Assembly: GCA_009838465.1 (NCBI GenBank) | Contig: VXRN01000027.1 | Coordinates: 1 to 64,000 of the forward strand | Reading direction: 5' to 3' | DNA: 64,000 nt | DNA from: Dehalococcoidia bacterium | GTDB taxonomy: Bacteria; Chloroflexota; Dehalococcoidia; Lucifugimonadales; UBA1123 | Shown here: in pieces, positions 1 to 8,226 of the stretch | How the letters are laid out: every line of letters begins with the position of its first letter | How positions within the stretch are numbered: position 1 is the first letter of the stretch | Translations under genes and position numbers: made by a program | The notes under the pieces: generated by a model | What the model saw: only the letters and a program-made list of their open reading frames with translations | Told to the model about the DNA's origin: nothing | Database searches by the model: none

Positions 1-19
1 TCTCATACAAGTTTTATGC

Positions 20-95
20 TTTACCTACCCCTGTCAGCTCCCAGAGGGTGAGGGTTAGGGTTAGGGTCACGAATCACTTTTGTGATGCTTCCGCG
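20..95. repeat. Dispersed GGGAGAGGG-family repeat, partial copy
   Basis: The left edge carries a partial copy of the dispersed intergenic repeat: a TACCTACCCCTGTCAGCTCC segment, a GAGGGTGAGGGTTAGGGTTAGGG run, then GTCACGAATCACTTTTGTGA and GCTTCC. The same tail recurs near 22,500 and, inverted, near 46,540. It lies directly upstream of the xylulokinase gene. The TTAGGG doubling is a local variant of the usual TAGGGTGAGGG. Confidence 0.75.
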
Positions 96-154
96 GCAGT
101 CGCTCATCTTGACCGCCGCCTGGAACTGCCGTAGCCTCCCTTCTGGAGAAGACC

Positions 155-1657
155 ATGCCGCAGCATTACCTTGGAATAGACGTCGGCACCACCGCGGTCA
201 AAGCGCTCGTCGTGAACGAACTTGGATCGGTCGTCGGAGAAGCAGAATCGCCTCTTGAGGTATCGGTTCCAAGGCCCGGATGGGCGGAACAGAATCCCTC
301 CGACTGGTGGCAGGGTACGGTTCATGCGGTCAGGGCCGCGTGCGCGCAGGCAGACATACGCGAGGTCGAGTCAATCGGGTTGTCCGGCCAGATGCACAGC
401 TCGGTAGTCCTCGGCGATGCGGACACAGCGCTCAGGCCCGCGATCCTGTGGAACGACGTTCGTACCACCGCCCAGTGCCGCCTCATAACCGACGGTATTG
501 GCAAGACGGGCCTGCGTCGGTTGGTGGGCAATCCCGCTCTCGAGGGATTCACCGCGCCTAAGTTGCTTTGGATGCGCGACGAGCAGCCCCACCTGTTCGA
601 CCGGGTACGTTCGCTCCTTCTGCCAAAGGACTACCTGCGCCTGCTTATGACGGGCGAGAAGGCAACCGAGCCTTCGGACGCTGCTGGCACCCTGCTGTTC
701 GACATACGGCGGGGCCGCTGGTCCGAAGAGATGCTTGACGCGCTCCAACTCGATCCGGCGATACTCCCGCCCGTCCTACCTTCGACCGTCGTTACCGGTG
801 GACTCACCACCGCTGCCGCCGAAGCGCTCGGACTGCGACCGGGCACGCCCGTAGTCGGCGGCGGCGCGGACAACGCGGCGGCGGCCGTCGGCTCTGGCGT
901 CGTCGGGCAGGGCGCTATGCAGACCTCCATCGGCACCTCCGGCGCGGTGGTCGCGCCTATAGAGCGGCCCCGCGTAGATCCTGCTATGCGCATACACTCA
1001 TTCAACCACGCGGTCGCGGACACCTGGTACCTGATGGGAGTGGTCCTGTCTGCGGGTGCGGCCCTGGACTGGTTCAGACGCGCCTTGTCGGGGCCAGGTG
1101 GGATGCCCCCTACATACGACGAACTGACAGCCGAGGCTGCCGCCGTTCCACCGGGCACCGACGGTCTGACTTTCCTGCCTTACCTGACCGGAGAGCGCAC
1201 GCCCCACTCCGACTCGAATGCGCGCGGGGTCTTTGCCGGTATGCACACAGGACACCATCGAGGACACCTCACGCGTGCCGTAATGGAGGGCGTAGTCTTC
1301 GCACTGAGAGACTCGCTTGAGTTGATGCGACGCCTCAGAGTTGACGCGACCGAGGCCGTAGCGGTCGGCGGAGGCGCGCGCAGCTCATTCTGGCGCCGGA
1401 TGCAGGCCGATGTACTCGGCGTACCCGTGGTTACCGTGGGGCCGCAGGGAGGTGCTCCGTATGGATCTGCCGTTCTCTCCGCCGTGGGCTCCGGCGGGTT
1501 AGAGTCCGTCGAAGAGGCGTGTGGCGCGTGGATTCAGCCACTCGACCGCATAGAACCCGACCCTGAGACTGCCGCCATTTATGACGAAGCCTACGAGCGT
1601 TACCGCAAGCTATACCCACGTCTCAAGCGCCACTTCTCCGAGCAGGCGCAGGACTAA
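155..1657 (+). CDS. xylB: Xylulokinase (FGGY carbohydrate kinase)
   Basis: ATP-dependent sugar kinase of the FGGY family, most like xylulokinase, which phosphorylates D-xylulose to xylulose 5-phosphate for the pentose phosphate pathway in the cytoplasm. The first phosphate-binding loop is DVGTTAVKALVV (residues 9-20). A SGQMHS motif near 78-82 corresponds to the SGQMHG substrate segment. GGGADN (236-240) holds the likely catalytic Asp239, and a C-terminal VGGGARSSFW segment is typical of the second FGGY domain. The 500-residue length fits the family. ATG follows a GGAG ribosome site. Ribose 5-phosphate isomerase B lies 11 kb downstream, but the gene stands alone and no xylose isomerase is seen. 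Another ketose or polyol substrate cannot be excluded. Confidence 0.9.
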   Translation: MPQHYLGIDVGTTAVKALVVNELGSVVGEAESPLEVSVPRPGWAEQNPSDWWQGTVHAVRAACAQADIREVESIGLSGQMHSSVVLGDADTALRPAILWNDVRTTAQCRLITDGIGKTGLRRLVGNPALEGFTAPKLLWMRDEQPHLFDRVRSLLLPKDYLRLLMTGEKATEPSDAAGTLLFDIRRGRWSEEMLDALQLDPAILPPVLPSTVVTGGLTTAAAEALGLRPGTPVVGGGADNAAAAVGSGVVGQGAMQTSIGTSGAVVAPIERPRVDPAMRIHSFNHAVADTWYLMGVVLSAGAALDWFRRALSGPGGMPPTYDELTAEAAAVPPGTDGLTFLPYLTGERTPHSDSNARGVFAGMHTGHHRGHLTRAVMEGVVFALRDSLELMRRLRVDATEAVAVGGGARSSFWRRMQADVLGVPVVTVGPQGGAPYGSAVLSAVGSGGLESVEEACGAWIQPLDRIEPDPETAAIYDEAYERYRKLYPRLKRHFSEQAQD

Positions 1658-1659
1658 TC

Positions 1660-1890
1660 CCCTCTCCCTTGAGGCGCTCACAAGCGTGGGTGAATATGCA
1701 GTCAGCTACGAATACCGGTCAACAAACTCCCTCTCCCAGAGGGTTCACAGTGGTAGGTAAATGTGCGGTCAGCTACGAATACCAGCCGACAGATCCCCTC
1801 TCCCTCAGGGAGAGGGCTAGGGTGAGGGTGAAATACCTACCCTTCTCAGCTCCCAGAGGGTGAGGGTGATATACCTACCCCAATCAGCCT
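1660..1890. repeat. Dispersed GGGAGAGGG-family repeat cluster
   Basis: Several imperfect copies of one cassette fill the space between two convergent genes. Each holds GGTAGGTAAATGTGCAGTCA, CTACGAATACCAGCCGACAG and a CCCTCTCCCTCAGGGAGAGG palindrome followed by CTAGGGTGAGGGTGAAATACC. Closely similar cassettes occur near 26,450-26,620 and 33,120-33,300. The open frames read through it are artefacts of the repeat. Confidence 0.85.
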
Positions 1891-1905
1891 CCTTGAACGA
1901 AAACT

Positions 1906-2595
1906 CTACCAGTCCAAACCCACCGACTTCGTAAGAAACTCCGAGAAGGGTGCGGCGACGGCACAGGCGTCGGCATACGCCTCGATGAAGTCCGGCGCGC
2001 AGGCGTCTTCCTCCGTGAAGCGCGTGGTCGCCACGAACGACTTGAGCTTCAGATGGTCTATCAGCGGATGGTCCGCGTCAATTCCTCTCGGAGGACGCTT
2101 TAGCGACTCCCCTTCCAGCGTATAGACCGATGTGAAACCGTCTTCGTTGACGATGCTCCTCCACCTCTCCGGGTTCGCCACTATCGAGCCCCTGATCTTG
2201 CCCACCGTGGCTGAGTTCGGACGCCAGATACCGGCTCCGGAGAACACCATTCCCGGCTGGAGATGTAGGTAGAGTCCGGGGCCATGCACCTCGCGTCCCA
2301 CCTCGTGCCGGAAATGCATTCCCGCGTTGGTCTTGTAGGGGCTCTTGTCCTTCGAGAATCGGACATCCCTGTAAATGCGGAATATAGACCCGCCCGACAG
2401 TCTTGGATCGGCCACCATGTGTGGACTGATCTTATGGAGCTTGTCCCCGAAGTCCGCGACGAAGTGGACGAGAGCGTCGCGCACGTCCCGCTCGTAGCGC
2501 GCCTTGTTATCCTGGAACCACTCTCGATTGTTGTTATCCGCAAGCTCCGACAGGAACTCGAACAGGGCGGGCGTGAAGTGCGCTGAATTGGTCAT
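1906..2595 (-). CDS. DUF2461 / TIGR02453 family protein
   Basis: Protein of the DUF2461 (TIGR02453) family, about 229 residues, biochemical role unknown. Family hallmarks are visible: NNNREWFQDNKARYE near the N-terminus, then RIYRDVRFSKDKSPYKTN, then GLYLHLQPGMVFSGAGIWRP. I chose the ATG preceded by GGAGAG over the upstream in-frame GTG, which would add 12 residues. It converges with xylulokinase across a repeat cluster and stands alone. The family assignment is firm; no function should be inferred from it. Confidence 0.88.
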   Translation of the reverse strand: MTNSAHFTPALFEFLSELADNNNREWFQDNKARYERDVRDALVHFVADFGDKLHKISPHMVADPRLSGGSIFRIYRDVRFSKDKSPYKTNAGMHFRHEVGREVHGPGLYLHLQPGMVFSGAGIWRPNSATVGKIRGSIVANPERWRSIVNEDGFTSVYTLEGESLKRPPRGIDADHPLIDHLKLKSFVATTRFTEEDACAPDFIEAYADACAVAAPFSEFLTKSVGLDW

Positions 2596-2749
2596 CGTCT
2601 CTCCAGATTCTATTGACGGTGTGATGCTCACTCATGTAATGCGAATGATGACCATTTTAAGAGTGACTGAGCGCCAGCCTCTAGGTGTACGAGGTCCTTT
2701 AGCCGGCAGGGCCATTTCAAAGTCTTCCCCAGTTTCTTATAAGACTACA

Positions 2750-3018
2750 CATTCAGCGCTGCATACGCTGTAATACGAACATACAAACTAATTGAGGGGC
2801 GTGTACGACGATGATTCTGAACCTTGATATACATAAGCGCGAAGTTATGCTGACTCAATTTCTGAGGGACAGAAAATTTTTATGTAGCTAAACTCAGGTG
2901 AACTCAGGTGAATCTCTGGTGTTTTAATCACCTGTTGGTCACCAGTTGAGCCACCAGTTGCCACCTGCGGGTTTATAAACGAAAGTATATGACATGGTGA
3001 ATCCGGCCCATAGAATGG
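2750..3018. repeat. Inverted dispersed element with helically phased CAGGTG/CACCTG array (copy 1)
   Basis: This stretch matches the reverse complement of a segment near 44.25-44.53 kb over about 270 bp. Shared blocks include TAATACGAACATA, TGAACCT, ATACATAA, TCTCTGGTGTT, AATCACCTGTTG and TTTATAAACGAAAGTATATGAC. It holds CAGGTG at 2895 and 2905, CTGGTG at 2916, and CACC(T/A)G at 2929, 2940, 2952 and 2962, so neighbouring sites are 10-13 bp apart. The DUF1800 gene starts about 120 bp downstream. No credible gene lies between 2,596 and 3,136. Role unknown; a protein-binding array or a degraded mobile element is possible. Confidence 0.8.
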
Positions 3019-3136
3019 CCGACTTTGCAAAGGCACTGTTTAGCCAGACGGCCTTCTTGCCATCACCCTATGCGTTGGATATAGTACAGGCAACCCTTCG
3101 GGAGGCGCCGCGCGAGCGGCAGCCACAGGAGATACC

Positions 3137-4540
3137 ATGACCCAGTCGGACATCGCGCTCATCGCCCACCTGATGCGCCGCGCGGGCTTCGGGGCTACGC
3201 GCGAAGAGCTTGATGAATATGCATCGAGGGGCTACGAGGCCACGGTCGAGGACCTACTCGACCCGCAGGATACCGAGTGGCTCGGCGACGACATGGTGAG
3301 GCGCTTCGACCTCGAGGCGTCCGGCATGATAAACGCCCCCGGCTCCTCCCGCAACTGGGTCTATCGCATGATAACCACCAACGCGCCCCTGCTGGATAAG
3401 ATGGCCCTCTTCTGGCACGGCATCTTCGCCACCGGCGTCCCGAAAGTTATCAATGGCAGAGTCCTCTACGACCAGATCAACACCTTCCGAAGGCACGGCA
3501 TGGAATCCTTCGACTCCATTCTGCTCAGGCTTGCCAAAGACCCGGCGATGATCGTCTGGCTCGACAACCAGGAAAACCACGGCGATGCTATCAACGAGAA
3601 CTGGGCGCGCGAACTGCTCGAACTCTTCTCTATGGGCGTCGGCAACTACACCGAAGACGACATCAAGGAGTGCGCCCGCGCCTTTACCGGCTGGACCATC
3701 GGCAACACAGAGTACATGATGGTGCGCTCGATGCGGGACTCGGACTGGCCCTACGGCAGAATCGCATACCACTTCGACTACCGCCCCGAAGACCACGACA
3801 ACGGTGAGAAGACCTTCCTGGGGCACACGGGCAACTTCAACGGCGAAGACATCATCGCTATCATTTGCCGGCAGGAGTCCACCGCGCGTTTCATCTCCAG
3901 GCATCTCTACCACTTCTTCGTCGCCGACGAACCTCCCGTTCCGGCCTGGCCGTACACCCCGCCGAGAGACCCTGAGGCAATTGACATCCTCGTCCGCGCC
4001 TACTTCGACAGCAACTACGACATCAGGTCGGTCCTCAGGACGCTCTTCAACTCCGACTTCTTCAAGTCTGAGGATGCGCGATACAGGAAAGTCAAAGGCC
4101 CCGCAGAGTTCCTCGTCAGCGTGCTTCGCATGACCGGCGAGTTCGATATGCCCCGCAGGGACATGATCCCAAGATACAGGCAGACCGTGTGGATGGGACA
4201 GGAACTCAGCAATCCGCCCAGCGTGGAAGGCTGGCACGAGGGCGCTGAGTGGATAGACACGGGCACCCTCGTGGAGAGGATCAATTTCGCCTCCGAGCAG
4301 TTCGGCGATACCGGAAAGCCGGGCGTCAGCGCGATGATTGACAAGATCTGCCGCGAGGACACCGAGCGACTCTCATCCGAAGCCCTCGTAGATCGCTGCC
4401 TGGACGAGATGGGCGCGTTTACGGTCTCCGACAAGACGCGCGACACGCTTGTCCGCTTTGCCGGGGATGGCCGCAGCCGTGAGAGCGTCGCGCACCTCCT
4501 CAGACTCTCGGCCTCCACCCAAGAGTTTCAGTTGGCCTAG
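3137..4540 (+). CDS. DUF1800 domain-containing protein
   Basis: DUF1800 family protein of 467 residues, function unknown. Typical segments are visible: HLMRRAGFGAT near the N-terminus (where the family often begins its domain), LDKMALFWHGIFATG, NTFRRHGMESF, then WARELLELFSMG and CARAFTGW in the middle. The ATG follows AGGAGAT. In many bacteria DUF1800 genes are paired with DUF1501 sulfatase-like genes; here the partner is an NHL-propeller gene beginning four bases after the stop, so the two are probably co-transcribed. No signal peptide is obvious. An unusual repeated element with phased CAGGTG sites lies directly upstream. Confidence 0.88.
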   Translation: MTQSDIALIAHLMRRAGFGATREELDEYASRGYEATVEDLLDPQDTEWLGDDMVRRFDLEASGMINAPGSSRNWVYRMITTNAPLLDKMALFWHGIFATGVPKVINGRVLYDQINTFRRHGMESFDSILLRLAKDPAMIVWLDNQENHGDAINENWARELLELFSMGVGNYTEDDIKECARAFTGWTIGNTEYMMVRSMRDSDWPYGRIAYHFDYRPEDHDNGEKTFLGHTGNFNGEDIIAIICRQESTARFISRHLYHFFVADEPPVPAWPYTPPRDPEAIDILVRAYFDSNYDIRSVLRTLFNSDFFKSEDARYRKVKGPAEFLVSVLRMTGEFDMPRRDMIPRYRQTVWMGQELSNPPSVEGWHEGAEWIDTGTLVERINFASEQFGDTGKPGVSAMIDKICREDTERLSSEALVDRCLDEMGAFTVSDKTRDTLVRFAGDGRSRESVAHLLRLSASTQEFQLA

Positions 4541-4544
4541 AACC

Positions 4545-5549
4545 ATGCTCGAGTACTGGCAGACCATAGGCATCGTCGCGATGGAGGGACGCGGCTTCGA
4601 GTATCCCACCGATACGGTCGTGGCTCGCAACGGACGCCTCTACGTGCCCAACCGCTCCAGGGACTTCGGAGAGCGCGGAGTCAGGGTCACCATCTTCGAC
4701 CTCGACAGCGAGTACTACGGCACCTTCGGGCACCTGGGCGAGGACGACGGTCAACTGATCTCGCCAACGTGCGCCGCCGAGAGCAGCCAGGGGCAAATCT
4801 ACGTCGCCGACGACTATATGCACCGCATCACCGCCTTCGACTACGACGGCGGCTTCATAACCAACTGGGGTACGCATGGCCCCGCCGAGGGCGAACTGAA
4901 CGGCCCGTCCGGCGTCGCCTTCGATTCCGACGACAACATCTACGTCGCCGACACCCACAACAGCCGCATCCAGAAGTTCACCTCGTCGGGTACGTTCCTG
5001 AACGCATTCGGTTCTCAGGGGTCATTTGAGGGACAGTTCAGGCTGCCCTGGGGTCTGACCGTCGCTCCCAACGGAGACCTGTACGTGACTGACTGGGGCA
5101 ACGACCGGATACAGCGATTCTCGCCCGAAGGCGACTTCGTTGCGGCCTACGGCGCTTCGGGACGGGGAGACGGCGAACTCCGACGCCCATCCGGCGTAGC
5201 CGTAGATGAGAGCGGCCGTATGTACGTGTCCGACTGGGGCAACGAGAGGGTGCAGGTGCTCGATCCTGACGGAGCTCCGATCCAGGTTCTCAGGGGCGAG
5301 GCCACCCTGTCCAAGTGGGCAGCAGGCTTCATGGAGACCAACCGCGAGGAGGCGGACGCCAGGGCCACCGCCGATCTCAGCCCCGACCTCCCCGAAGTCT
5401 ATGGCGACGACCCTCACACCCAGTCCGCGCACGTGGAGAGCCTATTCTGGGCGCCCGTGTCCATCAAGCTCGACGCCGCTGGCCGCGTCTATGTGACCGA
5501 GGCCAACCGCCACAGAATCCAGATATACCGCCGCAAGTCTTCTTCCTAA
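4545..5549 (+). CDS. NHL repeat beta-propeller protein
   Basis: About 334 residues made almost entirely of NHL repeats, each ending in a YVAD/YVTDWGNDRIQ-like strand: (L)YVPNRSRD, IYVADDYMHRI, IYVADTHNSRIQKF, LYVTDWGNDRIQRF, MYVSDWGNERVQVL and VYVTEANRHRIQIY. Six units suggest a six-bladed propeller, a scaffold for binding ligands or proteins and in some families a lyase or lactonase. I chose the ATG four bases after the DUF1800 stop; the longer frame would overlap that gene. No signal peptide is visible. The tight spacing suggests an operon and perhaps a physical partnership. Catalytic activity cannot be deduced. Confidence 0.88.
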   Translation: MLEYWQTIGIVAMEGRGFEYPTDTVVARNGRLYVPNRSRDFGERGVRVTIFDLDSEYYGTFGHLGEDDGQLISPTCAAESSQGQIYVADDYMHRITAFDYDGGFITNWGTHGPAEGELNGPSGVAFDSDDNIYVADTHNSRIQKFTSSGTFLNAFGSQGSFEGQFRLPWGLTVAPNGDLYVTDWGNDRIQRFSPEGDFVAAYGASGRGDGELRRPSGVAVDESGRMYVSDWGNERVQVLDPDGAPIQVLRGEATLSKWAAGFMETNREEADARATADLSPDLPEVYGDDPHTQSAHVESLFWAPVSIKLDAAGRVYVTEANRHRIQIYRRKSSS

Positions 5550-6388
5550 AAGCTTGGCTTGGTGACGTGGGGTGTTAGCTGGAGTTCGTGAGTCCAGCAC
5601 GACTTGTCCTGGGTGTGCAGGTAGTAGAATGCCTCGGCGATGCTGACCGGGTTGATCAGCGATTCAGGATGTTGCTGGGCGCGAGGCATAGCCCGCGTTC
5701 CAGGAGAGTCTATCGTGCCATCTATCACCACGTTGGCTACATGCACGCCGTACTCCGAGTATTCCTCGGTCAACGCCTGCGCCAGCGTCCGCATCATCAC
5801 CCTCGGATAGTACAGCGACTGTCCGGTGTAACGCTTCTTGCCCCGCAGTGACGACGAGTTGTTGGAAATCAGAAAAGATCCCTCACCCCGCTCCCGCATC
5901 GCGGGCAGCACCTCTTGGGCCACCAGGAATGGGCCAGTGACTGAGATGTGCTGCGCGGTTTCGATTATCTCGAAGGGAATGTACTCCAGCAGTTCTTGCT
6001 CCGGCGGAAGGTCGCGCCCCTCCAGGTAGCCCGCGTTATAGACCAGTACGTCCGGGTCTCCGGCCTGCTCCCGTATCTGGGCGAACGCATTCGATATCGA
6101 GTCGCGCGATGCCAGGTCCAGCTCGACAATCATGCTTTCACCACCCTGTTCGGCAATAGCTTCCTCCAGCGCAGCCGCGTTGGAGGCATTGCGAGTTGTC
6201 AGCACGGTCAAGAAGCCCTCTTGCGCGAACTTCTGGGATATGGCTCCTCCCACGCCCCAGCGCACGCCGACAGGCAGATCGCTGTCGTCCAGGTCCCCGC
6301 CGTGGATCAAATGCGTATTGCGGCCGTCTGACTGCCACTTGGACGTCGCCCCTATTACAACGGCCACCGGTTTTCGGTTCGAGTTCAT
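5546..6388 (-). CDS. Atypical SDR-family protein
   Basis: Short-chain dehydrogenase/reductase fold, 280 residues. The N-terminal VIGATSKW strand is followed by about 20 extra residues before GVGGAISQKFAQEG, so the usual TGxxxGxG dinucleotide loop is interrupted by an insertion. The NAG motif is present as YNAGYLEG, and SNNSSSLRG occupies the catalytic serine strand. The expected YxxxK is SLYYPRVMMRTLAQ: tyrosines are there but the lysine is replaced by Arg or Val. NADP-linked reductase activity is therefore uncertain; a binding or altered-chemistry role is possible. It converges with the NHL gene, with the two ends overlapping by four bases. Confidence 0.8.
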   Translation of the reverse strand: MNSNRKPVAVVIGATSKWQSDGRNTHLIHGGDLDDSDLPVGVRWGVGGAISQKFAQEGFLTVLTTRNASNAAALEEAIAEQGGESMIVELDLASRDSISNAFAQIREQAGDPDVLVYNAGYLEGRDLPPEQELLEYIPFEIIETAQHISVTGPFLVAQEVLPAMRERGEGSFLISNNSSSLRGKKRYTGQSLYYPRVMMRTLAQALTEEYSEYGVHVANVVIDGTIDSPGTRAMPRAQQHPESLINPVSIAEAFYYLHTQDKSCWTHELQLTPHVTKPSF

Positions 6389-6514
6389 GTCTGACTCCTT
6401 TCATAGATATATCTGTATGTCGGACTCCCACGGTAGCAGAAAGTTGATACCGAGTGGGCGGTCGTTCCATGAGACGATTGCAAAAGTCCCCTGTTCCTTG
6501 ATGGGATCATCAAA

Positions 6515-6600
6515 GGTAGGTAAATATGCAGCCAGATATGACCACCAATCAACAAACCTCCTCTCCTGAGGGAGAGGGCTGGGGTGAGGGTGTTTAGCTT
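6515..6600. repeat. Dispersed GGGAGAGGG-family repeat
   Basis: A single cassette: AAGGTAGGTAAATATGCAGCCA, TATGACCACCAATCAACAAA and CCTCTCCTGAGGGAGAGGGC followed by TGGGGTGAGGGTG. It sits between the SDR gene and the MFS gene, both read leftward. Confidence 0.8.
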
Positions 6601-6637
6601 CAATACCATCCATTACTGAGCAGCGGAAAGGCCCGTC

Positions 6638-7861
6638 TCACTCCTCCTCACGATCAGTCCGTATATGGACGAGGGACGAGCATATAGAGAGCAGGATCGG
6701 GGCGAAGCTGATGATCATCATGGCGAGTCGCAGGTCGCCGAGGCTGTCCTGGAGGGCGCCGACCAGCGCGGGACCGGTGGCGACTCCGAACGTGCCGAGG
6801 GTCATCATGAAGGAGAGGGCGACGGCTGACTCTCGCGGCCTTATGCCGGGCAGGTAGAACGGGATCGAGTTGAGGACCGGCCAGTATCCCTGCGCCACAC
6901 CACTGACGAGTGTTATGACGATGAGCAGCGGAATCGAGTCCGTAAGGGTCATTGCCAGATAGGTTACCACCATAGTGACGCCGATGGCCTGGAGTATGTT
7001 CCTGCGCCTGCCCCCGCTCACCCTCGGCACGATCCGGCTGAGCACGACACCCGACGGCCCGCCTGTTGCGATGCCGATTGCCAGCAGCAGCCCGGTCCAG
7101 TTTAGCGATACGTCGTACACATCCAGCATCAGGGTGGGGTAGAAGTTCACGAAAGACGACCACGCCATTGTCGTTCCCATGGAGCCGGCGCCCGCTATCC
7201 AGAGCTCTTTGTATCCCAGCACGCGCTTGATGATTCCGAGCCTGTCGCCGCCGGTGTCGGTCTCCTGCTGCTCGGATTCGGGGTCTTCTTCGCCATCGCT
7301 TCCTAGAATCGTCCAAAGTACGGCTAATACACCGAGCGCCACCGCGAAGGTGAATAGGACGCTCCTCCAGTCGTCTTCGACGCGACTTAGGATAATCGGT
7401 GTCAAGACCAGCCCTCCACCCACGACCAGCCCGAACAGCAGGTTGTACACGCTGGATACCAGGATGAACTCCCTCGGTGTGAACAACCTGTGCATGAGAA
7501 GAACTCGGGCGGGCTCTCGCGCGAGGGTAGAGATGCCGAAGCCCAGCCGTCCGAGCAGCAGGACGCCGAAATTGGGACCCCAGCTCTGCACGAACATCAG
7601 CGCAGAGCTCAGCGTGAAGGTGACTGTGGTAAGAATCTTGGGCCTGTATCTGGACACCCACCAGCTTATGGGCAACGTCAGGAACAGGTTTCCCAGGAAC
7701 GCCGCCGAGCCGTAGAACCCCTGCTGTGTGGGGGTAAGCCCCAGGTCGGCGCTGATCGAGGGAAGCAGCAGGCCGACGCTTATGACCATCATGAAGCCCG
7801 CGACGCTCGACAGAAGCCAAAGCCCCATGATTGCCCAGCGGTGCCTCATTGGATTGGTCAT
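6638..7861 (-). CDS. MFS transporter
   Basis: Major facilitator superfamily permease of about 407 residues, predicted inner-membrane with twelve hydrophobic spans. Helices begin at WAIMGLWLLSSVAGFMMVISVGLLL; a conserved acidic/basic loop follows (WWVSRYRPKIL), with a long charged central loop (DGEEDPESEQQETDTGGD) between the six-helix halves, as MFS proteins have. I prefer the ATG preceded by GAGGA; an in-frame start 20 residues earlier lacks a ribosome site. The substrate is not identifiable. Neighbouring SDR genes suggest uptake or export of an organic compound, but this is only context. Confidence 0.88.
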   Translation of the reverse strand: MTNPMRHRWAIMGLWLLSSVAGFMMVISVGLLLPSISADLGLTPTQQGFYGSAAFLGNLFLTLPISWWVSRYRPKILTTVTFTLSSALMFVQSWGPNFGVLLLGRLGFGISTLAREPARVLLMHRLFTPREFILVSSVYNLLFGLVVGGGLVLTPIILSRVEDDWRSVLFTFAVALGVLAVLWTILGSDGEEDPESEQQETDTGGDRLGIIKRVLGYKELWIAGAGSMGTTMAWSSFVNFYPTLMLDVYDVSLNWTGLLLAIGIATGGPSGVVLSRIVPRVSGGRRRNILQAIGVTMVVTYLAMTLTDSIPLLIVITLVSGVAQGYWPVLNSIPFYLPGIRPRESAVALSFMMTLGTFGVATGPALVGALQDSLGDLRLAMMIISFAPILLSICSSLVHIRTDREEE

Positions 7862-8014
7862 CTGCGTCCTCGGCGGCGAGCGGTGCGCCTGGATAGTCTG
7901 TACGGGGATACTTATTACCAAACGGGCAGACCTGTCAAGCAGGAATCTATATCAATGTGGTATGTAGAGGGAATCACCCTCACCCCTAATACTAAGTCCA
8001 CATGAATACGTCAC

Positions 8015-8135
8015 GTCTTACTACCGCACCCGTCATTCCCGCGAAGGCGGGAATCCAGGAGTTGGGGGCGGCCTGAATGTATCAAGAACAACTGGTCGTG
8101 GTACTAGACCTCTCCCATCAAGGGAGAGGGGACTT
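8015..8135. repeat. Two palindromic repeats in a 365-bp gene-free stretch
   Basis: An ATTCCCGC-GAAG-GCGGGAAT hairpin at 8035-8054 matches the widespread CATTCCCGCGAAxGCGGGAATCC element. A CCTCTCCC-ATCAA-GGGAGAGG palindrome follows at about 8109-8129. The rest of the space between the divergent MFS and SDR genes (7,862-8,226) should hold both promoters, but no clear hexamer pair was recognised. Confidence 0.75.
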
Positions 8136-8226
8136 TTGCGGCGGTAATCGAAGGGGAAATGCGTCTGTGGAAATATGTACAATGGACGCGAATCCGAATT
8201 TCATATTGAGGACAGGAGAAAGACAG

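Noticed and set aside
55-72. GGGTTAGGGTTAGGG, telomere-like text
   Set aside because: It is a local duplication inside the GAGGGTGAGGG repeat and not a terminal array.
1669-1863. Short open frame inside the repeat cluster (and similar ones at 6.1-6.6, 26.2-26.6, 33.2 kb)
   Set aside because: The encoded text (PLSLRERARVRVKY type) comes from the dispersed palindromic repeat and is not a protein.
2810-2890. Short ORF MILNLDIHK in copy 1 of the phased element, with synonymous changes in copy 2
   Set aside because: Several early differences are third-position changes, but the frame ends after about 26 codons in copy 1 and diverges in copy 2; too little to call a gene.
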